Positions 34,498-43,401 are shown, numbered from the stretch's first letter. The stretch: 64,000 bases of DNA from Streptomyces sp. TN58 (GCF_001941845.1 NZ_CP018870.1:1767001-1831000); one strand, 5' to 3'. Numbers and translations: made by a program. The notes: generated by a model not told the origin, from the sequence alone.

Positions 34498-35058
34498 TCA
34501 GGCGGCCCGCTCCCCCAGGACGCGGGCCAGCACCTCACGGGCGTACGGCTCGTCGTACTCGGCGTCCGTCAGCAGGACCTGCAGGCTGATGCCGTCCATC
34601 GCGGCCACCAGCGCCCGGGCCGTCACCGGGTCGGTCCGCGGCGCCAGCGCCCGGCACGCGGCCTCGCACCACTCGGCGGCCACCGGCCGCAGGGCGGGGC
34701 GGCGCAGCGCCGCGACGTAGAGCTCGTACTCCAGCTCCGCCCGGCGCCGGTCCGCCGTCAGGAACTCGCCCAGGAGGCGGGCCAGCGCCGCGGCGAGGTC
34801 CGCCTCCGGGTCGGCCAGCTCCGGGGCGTGTGCCAGCGCCCGGGCGAAGCCCTCGTCGGCCTGCCGCAGCGCCGCCACCAGCAGGTCGTCCAGCGTCTTG
34901 AAGTGGTACGTCGTCGACCCCAGCGGTACGTCCGCCTCCGCGGCCGCGCTGCGGTGGCTCAGCCCCGCGATGCCCTTGGCACCCACCACGCGGATCGCGG
35001 CGTCGATGATCCGCCGGCGCCGGTCCGGGTCGTGGCGCCGCCGCGCGCCCTGCGGCAT
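34498..35058 (-). CDS. TetR-family regulator
   Basis: 186 residues with an N-terminal TetR HTH (RRRIIDAAIRVVGAKGIAG, SHRSAAAEADVPLGSTTYHF) and a variable helical effector domain. The ATG overlaps the preceding SMR stop by one base (TGATG), so both are made from one transcript. It probably represses its own operon through the two palindromes upstream of the SMR gene, relieving repression when a toxic cation or drug binds. Confidence 0.92.
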   Translation of the reverse strand: MPQGARRRHDPDRRRRIIDAAIRVVGAKGIAGLSHRSAAAEADVPLGSTTYHFKTLDDLLVAALRQADEGFARALAHAPELADPEADLAAALARLLGEFLTADRRRAELEYELYVAALRRPALRPVAAEWCEAACRALAPRTDPVTARALVAAMDGISLQVLLTDAEYDEPYAREVLARVLGERAA

Positions 35059-35378
35059 CAGTGCGCCCCGCCCAGGTTCAGCAGGACCACCCCGCCGATC
35101 ACGAGGGCGATCCCCGCGATCTTCGCGGCGGTGGCCGCCTCCCCCATGAACACCATGCCGATCGCGGCGATGGCGGCGGTGCCGACTCCGGCCCATATCG
35201 CGTAGGCCGTACCGACCGGCATCGATTTCAGCGCCTGCGCGAGCAGGGTGAAGGCGATGGCGTATCCCAGCAGGGTGCCGAGCGAGGGCCACAGCTTCGT
35301 GAAGCCGTCGCTGTACTTCATGGCGGTGGTGCCGGCGACCTCGGCGGCGATGGCTGCGGCGAGCAGGGCATAGGGCAT
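35058..35378 (-). CDS. SMR-family multidrug efflux protein
   Basis: 106 residues with four membrane segments, typical of EmrE-like small multidrug resistance proteins, which work as dimers driven by proton exchange. The essential acidic residue is E13 in AAIAAEVAGTTAMKYS, and GTAYAIWAGVGTA is the family signature in TM3. The start codon ATG (35378) lies inside a perfect palindrome and lacks a ribosome-binding site, consistent with a leaderless message. The gene is translationally coupled to the TetR regulator. Confidence 0.92.
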   Translation of the reverse strand: MPYALLAAAIAAEVAGTTAMKYSDGFTKLWPSLGTLLGYAIAFTLLAQALKSMPVGTAYAIWAGVGTAAIAAIGMVFMGEAATAAKIAGIALVIGGVVLLNLGGAH

Positions 35379-35396
35379 GTGTACAAGGGTACACAT
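35377..35396. promoter_or_regulatory. TetR operator candidate 1 (perfect 20-bp palindrome)
   Basis: ATGTGTACAAGGGTACACAT: 8-bp perfect arms ATGTGTAC around a 4-bp centre. It overlaps the SMR start codon and its centre is 22 bp from that of the next palindrome. Confidence 0.75.
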
Positions 35397-35398
35397 CG

Positions 35399-35418
35399 AT
35401 GCGTACACCTGTACGCAT
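35399..35418. promoter_or_regulatory. TetR operator candidate 2 (perfect 20-bp palindrome)
   Basis: ATGCGTACACCTGTACGCAT: 8-bp perfect arms ATGCGTAC. It shares the ATGYGTAC half-site with palindrome 1. Its position upstream of the SMR start suggests that it overlaps the promoter. Confidence 0.75.
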
Positions 35419-35459
35419 GACGAGCGCCCATCCGCCCGGGGGACCGGCCGGGAAACACC

Positions 35460-35493
35460 GAGGGCCCCCGGCACGCGCGTGCCGGGGGCCCTC
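35460..35493 (-). terminator. Terminator of the suf operon
   Basis: A 34-bp perfect palindrome (GAGGGCCCCCGGCACGC and its complement) directly beyond the stop of the last suf gene (stop at 35511-35513, minus strand). It marks the end of the Fe-S assembly operon. Confidence 0.85.
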
Positions 35494-35510
35494 CTGTGCG
35501 AGCGGGGTGC

Positions 35511-35855
35511 TCAGACGTTGAAGCCGAGCGCGCGAAGCTGCTCGCGGCCGTCGTCCGTGATCTTGTCCGGGCCCCACGGCGGCATCCAGACCCAGTTGAT
35601 CCGGAGTTCGTTGACGATGCCGTCCGTGGCCGACTTCGCCTGGTCCTCGATGACGTCCGTCAGCGGGCAGGCCGCCGAGGTGAGCGTCATGTCGAGGGTG
35701 GCGATGTTCGCGTCGTCGATGTGGATGCCGTAGATCAGGCCCAGGTTGACGACATCGATGCCCAGCTCGGGGTCGACCACGTCGTAGAGGGCCTCGCGGA
35801 CCTCCTCCTCGGTGGCCGGCTTGGTCGACGCCTCGGGCGTCGCGTTCTCGGTCAT
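35511..35855 (-). CDS. Metal-sulfur cluster assembly factor (SufT/DUF59-like)
   Basis: 114 residues of the MIP18/DUF59 family: EALYDVVDPELGIDVVNLGLIYG, then TLTSAACPLTDVIEDQ with the conserved Cys, and VNELRINWVWMPPWGPDKI. These proteins help mature Fe-S proteins, in many bacteria as SufT. The ATG overlaps the sufU stop by 4 bp (ATGA), making it the last gene of the suf operon. Confidence 0.9.
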   Translation of the reverse strand: MTENATPEASTKPATEEEVREALYDVVDPELGIDVVNLGLIYGIHIDDANIATLDMTLTSAACPLTDVIEDQAKSATDGIVNELRINWVWMPPWGPDKITDDGREQLRALGFNV

Positions 35856-36313
35856 GCCGTCTTCCTCTCCGCGTCGCCCAGAGCCTGGGCCGTCGCGTCC
35901 TTCCACGCCATCCAGCTCAGCAGGGCGCACTTCACACGGGCCGGGTACTTGGAGACGCCGACGAACGCGACCGCGTCCTCCAGCACCTCCTCCATGGCCT
36001 CGTCGGGCTCGATCTTGCCCTTGGACTGCATCATCTCCAGGAACACGGCCTGGATCTTCTGCGCCTCGGCCAGTTCCTTGCCCACGAGCAGCTCGTTCAG
36101 TACGGAGGCGCTGGCCTGGCTGATGGAGCAGCCCTGGCCCTCGTAGCTGACATCCGTCAGCGTCTCACCGTCGTACTTCACGCGCAGCGTGATCTCGTCA
36201 CCGCAGGTCGGGTTGACGTGGTGCACCTCGGCGTCGCCGTCGCGCAGGCCACGCCCGTGCGGGTGCTTGTAGTGGTCCAGGATCAGTTCCTGGTACATCG
36301 AATCCAGCTTCAC
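35852..36313 (-). CDS. sufU: SufU sulfur-transfer/Fe-S scaffold-like protein
   Basis: 153 residues of the IscU-like SufU family. The zinc ligands typical of Gram-positive SufU are visible: C37 (NPTCGD, with D39), C62 (GQGCSIS) and C129 (VKCALLSW). SufU accepts persulfide sulfur from SufS and passes it to the SufBCD complex. The GTG at 36313 (VKLDSMYQEL) is 22 bp after the sufS stop; the internal ATG six codons later is an alternative. Confidence 0.93.
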   Translation of the reverse strand: MKLDSMYQELILDHYKHPHGRGLRDGDAEVHHVNPTCGDEITLRVKYDGETLTDVSYEGQGCSISQASASVLNELLVGKELAEAQKIQAVFLEMMQSKGKIEPDEAMEEVLEDAVAFVGVSKYPARVKCALLSWMAWKDATAQALGDAERKTA

Positions 36314-36335
36314 TGCGTCCTCGTCGCCTCGTCCG

Positions 36336-37607
36336 TCAGCCGAAGAAGTTCCGTACGTGCTCCAGCCCGTCGACCAGTGCGTCGACATCGGCCGGAGTGG
36401 AGTACAGGTAGAAAGACGCTCGCGTCGTCGCCGGAATTCCGTAGCGCAGGCAGACGGGGCGCGCGCAGTGGTGTCCCACGCGGACCGCGATGCCCTGCTC
36501 GTCCAGGACCTGGCCGACATCGTGCGGGTGGATGTCGCCGAGCACGAAGGAGATCGCGGCGCCGCGGTCCTCGGCCGTGGTGGGGCCGATGATCCGCAGG
36601 TCGGGCACCTCGGCGAGGCGCTTGATCGCGTACTCGGTGATCGCGTGCTCGTGCGCGGCGATCCTGTCCATGCCGATCGCGGAGAGGTAGTCCACGGCCG
36701 CACCGAGGCCGACGGCCTGGGCGATCGGGGGCGTACCCGCCTCGAACTTGTGCGGCGCCGGGGCGTAGGTCGAGGCGTGCATCGACACGGTCTCGATCAT
36801 CTCGCCGCCGCCGAGGAACGGAGGCAGGTCCTCCAGCAGCTCCTGGCGGCCCCACAGGACGCCGATGCCGGTCGGGCCGCACATCTTGTGGCCGGTGAAG
36901 GCCACGAAGTCGGCGCCGAGCGCCTGCACGTCGAGCGGCATGTGCGGAGCGGCCTGGGAGGCGTCGATCAGCACCAGCGCGCCGACGTCCTGGGCGCGCC
37001 GGACGATCGCCTCGACCGGGTTGACCGTGCCCATGATGTTGGAGACCAGCGTGAAGGAGACGATCTTCGTCTGCTCCGTGATGACCTCTTCGATGTTGGA
37101 CAGGTCGAGCCGGCCGTCGTCGGTGAGGCCGAACCACTTCAGCTTCGCGCCGGTGCGCTGCGCGAGCAGCTGCCACGGAACGATGTTGGAGTGGTGCTCC
37201 ATCTCCGTGATGGCGATCTCGGTCTCGCGGTCGACCCGGTAGGGCTCGTCCGCCCAGCCGAGCATGTTCGCGACGAGGTTGAGCGACTCCGAGGCGTTCT
37301 TGGTGAAGATCACCTCGTCGCGGCTCGGCGCGTTGATGAAGGCGGCGACCTTGTCGCGGGCGCCCTCGTACAGCGCCGTGGCCTCCTCGGCGAGCACGTG
37401 CACGCCGCGGTGGACGTTCGCGTTGTGCTGCTCGTAGTACTCGCTCAGCGCGTCGAGTACCTGGCGCGGCTTCTGCGAGGTCGCGGCGTTGTCCAGGTAA
37501 ACGATCTTCTTCCCGTCGTGGACCACACGATCCAGCAGGGGGAAGTCCTTGCGGATCGCCTCGCCAAGCAGATGAGACCCGGTGAGGAGGCCAGGCAGCT
37601 GTGTCAC
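36336..37607 (-). CDS. sufS: Cysteine desulfurase SufS
   Basis: 423-residue class V aminotransferase-fold enzyme that converts L-cysteine to L-alanine and transfers sulfur to SufU. Key sites: DNAATSQKP substrate loop, HH in TEMEHHSNIVPW, DASQAAPH cofactor region, PLP lysine K241 in TGHKMCGPTG, and the catalytic C381 in VGHHCARP. The GTG overlaps the sufC stop (GTGA), so expression is coupled. Confidence 0.95.
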   Translation of the reverse strand: MTQLPGLLTGSHLLGEAIRKDFPLLDRVVHDGKKIVYLDNAATSQKPRQVLDALSEYYEQHNANVHRGVHVLAEEATALYEGARDKVAAFINAPSRDEVIFTKNASESLNLVANMLGWADEPYRVDRETEIAITEMEHHSNIVPWQLLAQRTGAKLKWFGLTDDGRLDLSNIEEVITEQTKIVSFTLVSNIMGTVNPVEAIVRRAQDVGALVLIDASQAAPHMPLDVQALGADFVAFTGHKMCGPTGIGVLWGRQELLEDLPPFLGGGEMIETVSMHASTYAPAPHKFEAGTPPIAQAVGLGAAVDYLSAIGMDRIAAHEHAITEYAIKRLAEVPDLRIIGPTTAEDRGAAISFVLGDIHPHDVGQVLDEQGIAVRVGHHCARPVCLRYGIPATTRASFYLYSTPADVDALVDGLEHVRNFFG

Positions 37608-38368
37608 GCGGTCGCGCCACCCTTCACGTACTTGTCGTAGCCCTCGTTCTCCAGCTGGTCGGCGAGCTCGGCGCCGCCGGACTCGGCGATGCGGCCGTTC
37701 GCGAACACGTGCACGAAGTCGGGCTTGATGTAGCGCAGGATGCGCGTGTAGTGGGTGATCAGCAGGGTGCCGACCTCACCGCTCTCGCGGACGCGGTTGA
37801 CGCCCTCGGAGACGATGCGCAGGGCGTCGACGTCCAGGCCGGAGTCGGTCTCGTCGAGGATGGCGATCTTCGGCTTGAGGAGCTCCAGCTGGAGGATCTC
37901 GTGGCGCTTCTTCTCACCGCCGGAGAAGCCCTCGTTGACGTTGCGCTCGGCGAAGGCCGGGTCCATCTGGAGCTGCTCCATCGCGGACTTGACCTCCTTC
38001 ACCCAGGTGCGCAGCTTGGGGGCCTCGCCGCGGATGGCGGTGGCGGAGGTGCGCAGGAAGTTGGAGACCGAGACGCCGGGGACCTCGACCGGGTACTGCA
38101 TGGCGAGGAAGACGCCGGCGCGGGCGCGCTCGTCGACGGACATCTCCAGGACGTCCTCGCCGTCGAGGGTCACGGTGCCACCGGTGATGGTGTACTTCGG
38201 GTGACCGGCCAGGGAGTACGCCAGCGTGGACTTGCCGGAGCCGTTCGGACCCATGATGGCGTGCGTCTCACCCTGCTTGACGGTGAGGTCGACGCCCTTG
38301 AGGATCTCGCGGGCGCCGTTCTCGGCCTCGACGGAGACGTGCAGGTCGTGGATTTCAAGCGTTGCCAT
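37604..38368 (-). CDS. sufC: Fe-S assembly ATPase SufC
   Basis: 254-residue ABC-type ATPase of the SufBCD scaffold. Walker A GPNGSGKST, the signature FSGGEKKRHE, Walker B AILDETDSGLDVDA and the H-loop LLITHYTRIL are all present; the ETDSGLD variant is typical of SufC. It is cytosolic and binds SufB and SufD. It lies 7 bp after the Rieske gene and overlaps sufS. Confidence 0.96.
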   Translation of the reverse strand: MATLEIHDLHVSVEAENGAREILKGVDLTVKQGETHAIMGPNGSGKSTLAYSLAGHPKYTITGGTVTLDGEDVLEMSVDERARAGVFLAMQYPVEVPGVSVSNFLRTSATAIRGEAPKLRTWVKEVKSAMEQLQMDPAFAERNVNEGFSGGEKKRHEILQLELLKPKIAILDETDSGLDVDALRIVSEGVNRVRESGEVGTLLITHYTRILRYIKPDFVHVFANGRIAESGGAELADQLENEGYDKYVKGGATA

Positions 38369-38375
38369 GGATACC

Positions 38376-38693
38376 TCAGGACTCCTGGGTGAGGGAGACG
38401 AGCACGTCGTCCCCTTCGATCTTTACGGGGTATACGGGGACGGGGCGCGTCGCGGGCAGACCGGAGGGCTTTCCGGTGCGCAGGTCGAAGGCCGACCCGT
38501 GCAGCCAGCACTCGATCATGCAGTCCTCGACCTCGCCCTCCGAGAGCGAGACGTTCGCGTGCGAGCAGATGTCGTTGATCGCGAACACCTCCCCGTCGGT
38601 GGAGACGATGGACACCGGCGTGCCGTCGAGTTCCACCCGCTTGGGGGTGTTCTCCTCCAGCTCGCTCAGCGCGCAGGCCTTGACGTAGTTCAT
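38376..38693 (-). CDS. Rieske-type [2Fe-2S] ferredoxin in the suf operon
   Basis: 105-residue Rieske protein without a signal peptide. Ligands: C43-x-H45 (ICSHANVSL) and C62-x2-H65 (IECWLHGSAFD). Such small cytosolic Rieske/non-heme-iron dioxygenase ferredoxin subunits are common in actinobacterial suf operons and may donate electrons during cluster assembly. The ATG overlaps the sufD stop by one base. Confidence 0.92.
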   Translation of the reverse strand: MNYVKACALSELEENTPKRVELDGTPVSIVSTDGEVFAINDICSHANVSLSEGEVEDCMIECWLHGSAFDLRTGKPSGLPATRPVPVYPVKIEGDDVLVSLTQES

Positions 38694-39871
38694 CAGACGG
38701 AACCCTGGAGCTCGGCCTCGATCTTGGCGATCAGGCGCTCTTCGATGTCGTCGACACCGATCTGCTGGACGAGCTCGGCGAAGAAGCCGCGGACGACCAG
38801 GCGGCGGGCCTCGTCGGCCGGGATGCCGCGGGCCTGCAGGTAGAAGAGCTGCTCGTCGTCGAAGCGGCCGGTGGCGGAGGCGTGGCCGGCGCCGACGATC
38901 TCGCCGGTCTCGATCTCCAGGTTCGGCACGGAGTCGACCCGCGCGCCGTCCGTGAGGACGAGGTTGCGGTTCATCTCGTACGTGTCGGTGCCCTCGGCGC
39001 TCTTCTCGATGAGCACGTCGCCGATCCAGACGGCGTGGGCGTCCTGGCCCTGGAGGGCGCCCTTGTAGACGACGTTCGACTTGCAGTGCGGGGCGTCGTG
39101 CGTGACGAGGAGGCGGTGCTCCTGGTGCTGGCCGGCGTCCGTGAAGTACAGGCCGAGCATCTCGGCCTCGCCGCCGGGGCCCGCGTAGGTGACGCGCGGG
39201 TGCAGGCGGACGACGTCGCCGCCGAAGGTGACGACCACGGACTTGAAGCTCGCGTCGCGGCCGACGAGGGCGTTGTGCTGCGAGGTGTGGACGGCGGTGT
39301 CGTCCCAGTCCTGGACGGACACGAAGGTCACCTTCGCGCCGTCGCCGACGAGGATGTCCACGTTGGCGGCGCGCACGCCGTCGCCGGTGTGGTCGATCAC
39401 GATGATCGCCTCGGCGAAGGGCTTCACGTCGAAGACGGTGTGGCCGAAGGTCGTGCCGCCTTCGCCGTGCAGGGCGACCCGGATGGGCTCGGTGAGCACG
39501 GTCTCCTTGGGCACGGTGACGACCGTGGCCTTGGCGAAGGAGGAGAAGGCCTGTGCGGCGACGCGGTCGACGGGCGTGCCGGCCTTGCCGATCCGCTCGT
39601 CGCCGCGCTCCACGGACTCGACCGTGACGCCCTCGGGGGCGTCGATCTGGGCCTTCATGGTGCCGTCGGCGACGGCGGTGCCGTCGTGCAGGCCCTTGAG
39701 GCGGGCGAGCGGCGTGAAGCGCCACTCCTCCTCGCGGCCGTGCGGGACCGGGAAGTCGGCCACGTCGAAGGACGGGGGCGCGCTCGTCCGGGTGGCGACG
39801 GTGGACTCGGCGGCCACCGCGATCGCGCCGGCGGTGGTGGAGCCCGCCGGAATATTCTGAGCCTCAGCCAT
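38693..39871 (-). CDS. sufD: Fe-S assembly protein SufD
   Basis: 392 residues of the SufB/SufD family. N-terminal FPVPHGREEEWRFTPLARL, the right-handed beta-helix core, and the C-terminal DEQLFYLQARGIPADEARRLVVRGFFAEL segment common to SufB and SufD are present. It forms the SufBC2D scaffold with SufB and SufC. It is 71 bp from the sufB stop, the widest internal gap of the operon, and overlaps the Rieske gene by one base. Confidence 0.95.
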   Translation of the reverse strand: MAEAQNIPAGSTTAGAIAVAAESTVATRTSAPPSFDVADFPVPHGREEEWRFTPLARLKGLHDGTAVADGTMKAQIDAPEGVTVESVERGDERIGKAGTPVDRVAAQAFSSFAKATVVTVPKETVLTEPIRVALHGEGGTTFGHTVFDVKPFAEAIIVIDHTGDGVRAANVDILVGDGAKVTFVSVQDWDDTAVHTSQHNALVGRDASFKSVVVTFGGDVVRLHPRVTYAGPGGEAEMLGLYFTDAGQHQEHRLLVTHDAPHCKSNVVYKGALQGQDAHAVWIGDVLIEKSAEGTDTYEMNRNLVLTDGARVDSVPNLEIETGEIVGAGHASATGRFDDEQLFYLQARGIPADEARRLVVRGFFAELVQQIGVDDIEERLIAKIEAELQGSV

Positions 39872-39942
39872 GGCTGTCGTCTTGCTCGCTCTCTTAAAAG
39901 AACACGTCTACGTCTGTGAATGTGCTGCGGGCGGGGGCCGGA

Positions 39943-41358
39943 CTAGCCGACCGAGCCCTCCATCTGCAGCTCGATCAGCCGGTTGAGCTCCAGCGCGTAC
40001 TCCATCGGCAGCTCCTTCGCGATCGGCTCGACGAAGCCGCGCACGATCATGGCCATGGCCTCGAACTCGGTGAGGCCGCGCTGCATCAGGTAGAAGAGCT
40101 GGTCGTCGGAGACCTTGGAGACGGTGGCCTCGTGGCCCATCGTCACGTCGTCCTCGCGGACGTCCACGTACGGGTACGTGTCCGAGCGGGAGACGGTGTC
40201 CACGAGCAGTGCGTCGCACAGGACGTTGGACTTCGAGCCGGCGGCGCCCTCGCCGATCTCGACCAGGCCCCGGTAGGAGGTGCGGCCGCCGCCTCGGGCC
40301 ACCGACTTGGAGACGATGTTCGAGGAGGTGTTCGGCGCCATGTGGACCATCTTGGAGCCGGCGTCCTGGTGCTGGCCCTCGCCCGCGAAGGCGATGGACA
40401 GGGTCTCGCCCTTGGCGTGCTCGCCCATCAGGTACACGGCCGGGTACTTCATGGTGACCTTGGAGCCGATGTTGCCGTCGATCCACTCCATGGTCGCGCC
40501 CTCGTACGCCACGGCACGCTTGGTGACCAGGTTGTAGACGTTGTTCGACCAGTTCTGGATCGTCGTGTAGCGGCAGCGGCCGCCCTTCTTCACGATGATC
40601 TCGACGACGGCGCTGTGCAGCGAGTCCGAGGAGTAGATCGGGGCGGTGCAGCCCTCGACGTAGTGGACGTAGGCGTCCTCGTCGACGATGATCAGCGTCC
40701 GCTCGAACTGGCCCATGTTCTCCGTGTTGATACGGAAGTAGGCCTGCAGCGGGATGTCCACGCGGACGCCCTTGGGGACGTAGATGAACGAGCCGCCGGA
40801 CCACACCGCGGTGTTCAGCGAGGCGAACTTGTTGTCGCCGACCGGGATGACCGTGCCGAAGTACTCCTGGAAGAGCTCCGGGTGCTCCTTGAGCGCGGTG
40901 TCCGTGTCGAGGAAGATCACGCCCTGCTCCTCCAGGTCCTCACGGATCTGGTGGTAGACGACCTCGGACTCGTACTGGGCCGCGACACCGGCGACGAGGC
41001 GCTGCTTCTCCGCCTCCGGGATGCCGAGCTTGTCGTACGTGTTCTTGATGTCCTCGGGCAGTTCCTCCCAGGAAGCGGCCTGCTTCTCGGTGGAGCGCAC
41101 GAAGTACTTGATGTTGTCGAAGTCGATGCCCGACAGGTCGGAGCCCCACATCGGCATGGGCTTCTTGTCGAACAGCCTCAGGCCCTTGAGGCGGAGGTTC
41201 AGCATCCACTCCGGCTCGGACTTCTTCTCCGAGATGTCGCGGACGACAGCCTCGGACAGACCCCGCTTGGCAGCGGCGCCGGCCGCGTCGGAGTCGGCCC
41301 AGCCGTATTCATAGGTGCCCAGGCCATCGAGCTCAGGGTGAGCGGTCTCCGTGGTCAT
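39943..41358 (-). CDS. sufB: Fe-S assembly scaffold SufB
   Basis: 471 residues, full-length SufB. Characteristic blocks: [108 protein letters not shown] and [10 protein letters not shown] with the Cys implicated in cluster binding. The ATG overlaps the sufR stop by 4 bp (ATGA) and has GGAGG upstream. Confidence 0.96.
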   Translation of the reverse strand: MTTETAHPELDGLGTYEYGWADSDAAGAAAKRGLSEAVVRDISEKKSEPEWMLNLRLKGLRLFDKKPMPMWGSDLSGIDFDNIKYFVRSTEKQAASWEELPEDIKNTYDKLGIPEAEKQRLVAGVAAQYESEVVYHQIREDLEEQGVIFLDTDTALKEHPELFQEYFGTVIPVGDNKFASLNTAVWSGGSFIYVPKGVRVDIPLQAYFRINTENMGQFERTLIIVDEDAYVHYVEGCTAPIYSSDSLHSAVVEIIVKKGGRCRYTTIQNWSNNVYNLVTKRAVAYEGATMEWIDGNIGSKVTMKYPAVYLMGEHAKGETLSIAFAGEGQHQDAGSKMVHMAPNTSSNIVSKSVARGGGRTSYRGLVEIGEGAAGSKSNVLCDALLVDTVSRSDTYPYVDVREDDVTMGHEATVSKVSDDQLFYLMQRGLTEFEAMAMIVRGFVEPIAKELPMEYALELNRLIELQMEGSVG

Positions 41359-42116
41359 GCGGGGTTCCTCCCGGCCGTACTTGCAGATACTGATGTGTCG
41401 GTCTGTGTGGTGCCCGCGCTGCGCGGGATGAACGTCGTGCACACTCCGTCGCCGTGGGCGATCGTGGCGAGGCGCTGCACATGCGTCCCGAGCAGGCGTG
41501 AGAAGACCTCGGTCTCCGCCTCGCAGAGCTGCGGGAACTGCTCGGCCACGTGGGCGACCGGGCAGTGGTGCTGGCAGAGCTGTTCACCGCTGTGCGGACC
41601 GGGAGCGCTCTTCGCCGTAGCAGCGTACCCGTCTTGCGTCAACGCCCTGGCAAGAGCCTCCGTGCGGCCCTCGGGGGCGGCCGCCTCGACGGCTGCCCGG
41701 TAGGCCTCGGCCTGCGACTCCATGCGCGCCCTGGCGAAGGCGGCGACGGCCGCCTCGCCCTGTTCGCCGCCGCCCACGGACTGCGCGATCCAGCGCAGGG
41801 CGTCCGCGGCGAGCTTGTCGTAGGACTGGTCGAAGGCGTCGCGGCCGCAGTCGGTGAGCGCGAAGACCTTGGCCGGCCGACCCCGGGTCCGCGCTCCGTA
41901 CACGCGCTGCTCACGGGCTTCGACCACGTCGTCGGCGACGAGCGTGTCGAGGTGGCGGCGGACGGCGGCCTGGGTGAGGCCGAGGCGCTGGGCGAGGTCG
42001 GCGACGGTGGACGGGCCGTGGTCCAGGATCGAGCGCGCCACGCGGTTGCGGGTTGACCGCTCCCCGGTGGCGAGCTCCCCCTGGGGGGCCTCGTTCTGCC
42101 GTTCGCCGTATTTCAC
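41355..42116 (-). CDS. sufR: SufR-like Fe-S-sensing repressor of the suf operon
   Basis: 253 residues. An N-terminal winged HTH of the DeoR/ArsR-like type ([28 protein letters not shown]) and a C-terminal cysteine cluster C181-x3-C185-x12-C198 that can hold a [4Fe-4S] cluster. SufR represses suf when clusters are plentiful and releases DNA when they are lost. The GTG start (42116) has no ribosome-binding site, and a CAAC-N6-GTTG palindrome adjoins it, so the message may be leaderless and autoregulated. It overlaps sufB by 4 bp. Confidence 0.93.
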   Translation of the reverse strand: MKYGERQNEAPQGELATGERSTRNRVARSILDHGPSTVADLAQRLGLTQAAVRRHLDTLVADDVVEAREQRVYGARTRGRPAKVFALTDCGRDAFDQSYDKLAADALRWIAQSVGGGEQGEAAVAAFARARMESQAEAYRAAVEAAAPEGRTEALARALTQDGYAATAKSAPGPHSGEQLCQHHCPVAHVAEQFPQLCEAETEVFSRLLGTHVQRLATIAHGDGVCTTFIPRSAGTTQTDTSVSASTAGRNPA

Positions 42117-42129
42117 AACACCATTGTTG
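42116..42129. promoter_or_regulatory. SufR operator candidate CAAC-N6-GTTG
   Basis: CAACACCATTGTTG; the inverted repeat matches the SufR site I recall from Streptomyces avermitilis (CAAC-N6-GTTG). It touches the first base of the sufR start codon. AT-rich TTAATTAC lies just upstream on the minus strand and could be part of the -10 region. Confidence 0.75.
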
Positions 42130-42474
42130 CGTAATTAACCGAGCCCGGACAAGCCGTGACGGAGGCCACGCCTGGTGGCCTCCATCACTAAGGGTTACCT
42201 TATTTATCGACGGAGAGTTATTCGGACTGATTGATTCCGCTCACCTTCCGGGCCCCTCGTTCGGCCGCATTCCCCGCCGCCACCAGCACTCACGCACTCT
42301 CGGCGGCACCCCGCGCCGGCAGGCCCGGCGCTACGAACGATCACCGAAAACGAAGGGGCCGTCCGGGGGCCGCCGGACCGAAAAAAAGCCGTTCCCGCGA
42401 TCCGTCGTTCGATACTCCGGCCGCCGGGCCCCGGCGCCGGGGGCCCGTCCCGCGGCTCCGTAGACTCACCCACC
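42130..42474. other. Divergent intergenic region between sufR and the ABC genes
   Basis: Contains a 9-bp stem GGAGGCCAC/GTGGCCTCC (42161-42183) and a second inverted repeat TAAGG-GTTA-CCTTA (about 42190-42203) in an AT-rich patch unusual for this genome. The rest (42240-42474) is Arg/Pro-like GC-rich sequence without a gene. Confidence 0.55.
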
Positions 42475-43401
42475 ATGAGCAACGACCCCGCGGTGGAGAT
42501 CCGCGGACTGGTGAAGCGGTACGGCGCCAAGACGGCGGTGGACGGACTGGACCTCACCGTCCGCGCGGGCTCCGTCACCGCGGTCCTCGGTCCCAATGGC
42601 GCGGGCAAGACGACCACGGTGGAGACGTGCGAGGGCTACCACCGCCCCGACGCCGGCACCGTCCGCGTCCTCGGTCTCGACCCGGTCGCCCAGGCGGAGG
42701 CCCTGCGCCCCCGGATCGGCGTGATGCTCCAGTCCGGAGGCGTGTACTCCGGGGCCCGCGCCGTCGAGATGCTCCGCCACATGGCCAAGCTGTACGCCGA
42801 CCCGCTCGACCCGGACACCCTGGTGGACCGCCTCGGACTCGGCAGCTGCGGCCGCACCCCCTACCGCCGGCTCTCCGGCGGCCAGCAGCAGCGCCTCGCC
42901 CTGGCCATGGCCGTCGTGGGCCGCCCCGAGCTGGTCTTCCTCGACGAACCCACCGCCGGCCTGGACCCGCAGGCCCGCCGCGCCACCTGGGACCTCGTAC
43001 GGGAGCTGCGCGCCGACGGGGTCACCGTCGTCCTCACCACCCACCACATGGACGAGGCCGAACAGCTCTCGGACGAGGTCGCCATCGTGGACGCGGGCCG
43101 GGTCATCGCCCACGGCAGCCCTGAGCAGCTGTGCCGCGGCGGCGCCGAGAACACCCTGCGCTTCACCGGCCGCCCGTCCCTCGACCTGGCCTCGCTGCTG
43201 AAGGCACTGCCCGACGGCACCCAGGCGGCCGAGGCCGCCCCCGGCGTCTACCGGGTGACCGGCGAGGTCGACCCGCAGCTGCTGGCCACCGTCGCGTCCT
43301 GGTGCGCGCAGAACGGCGTGCTCGCGGACAGCCTCGCGGTGCAGCGGCACACCCTCGAAGACGTCTTCCTCGAACTGACCGGTAAGGAGCTGCGCGCATG
43401 A
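42475..43401 (+). CDS. ABC transporter ATP-binding protein (drug-export type)
   Basis: 308 residues. Walker A GPNGAGKTTT, Q-loop region VMLQSGG, signature LSGGQQQRLALAM, Walker B ELVFLDEPTAGLDP and H-loop VVLTTHHMDEA are intact; a C-terminal extension of about 80 residues is typical of DrrA/CcmA-type exporters. It overlaps the permease gene by 4 bp (ATGA). Confidence 0.93.
   Translation: MSNDPAVEIRGLVKRYGAKTAVDGLDLTVRAGSVTAVLGPNGAGKTTTVETCEGYHRPDAGTVRVLGLDPVAQAEALRPRIGVMLQSGGVYSGARAVEMLRHMAKLYADPLDPDTLVDRLGLGSCGRTPYRRLSGGQQQRLALAMAVVGRPELVFLDEPTAGLDPQARRATWDLVRELRADGVTVVLTTHHMDEAEQLSDEVAIVDAGRVIAHGSPEQLCRGGAENTLRFTGRPSLDLASLLKALPDGTQAAEAAPGVYRVTGEVDPQLLATVASWCAQNGVLADSLAVQRHTLEDVFLELTGKELRA

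Noticed and set aside
42190..42203. IdeR/DmdR iron box
   Set aside because: TAAGG-GTTA-CCTTA is an inverted repeat but lacks the 19-bp TTAGGTTAG-type consensus.
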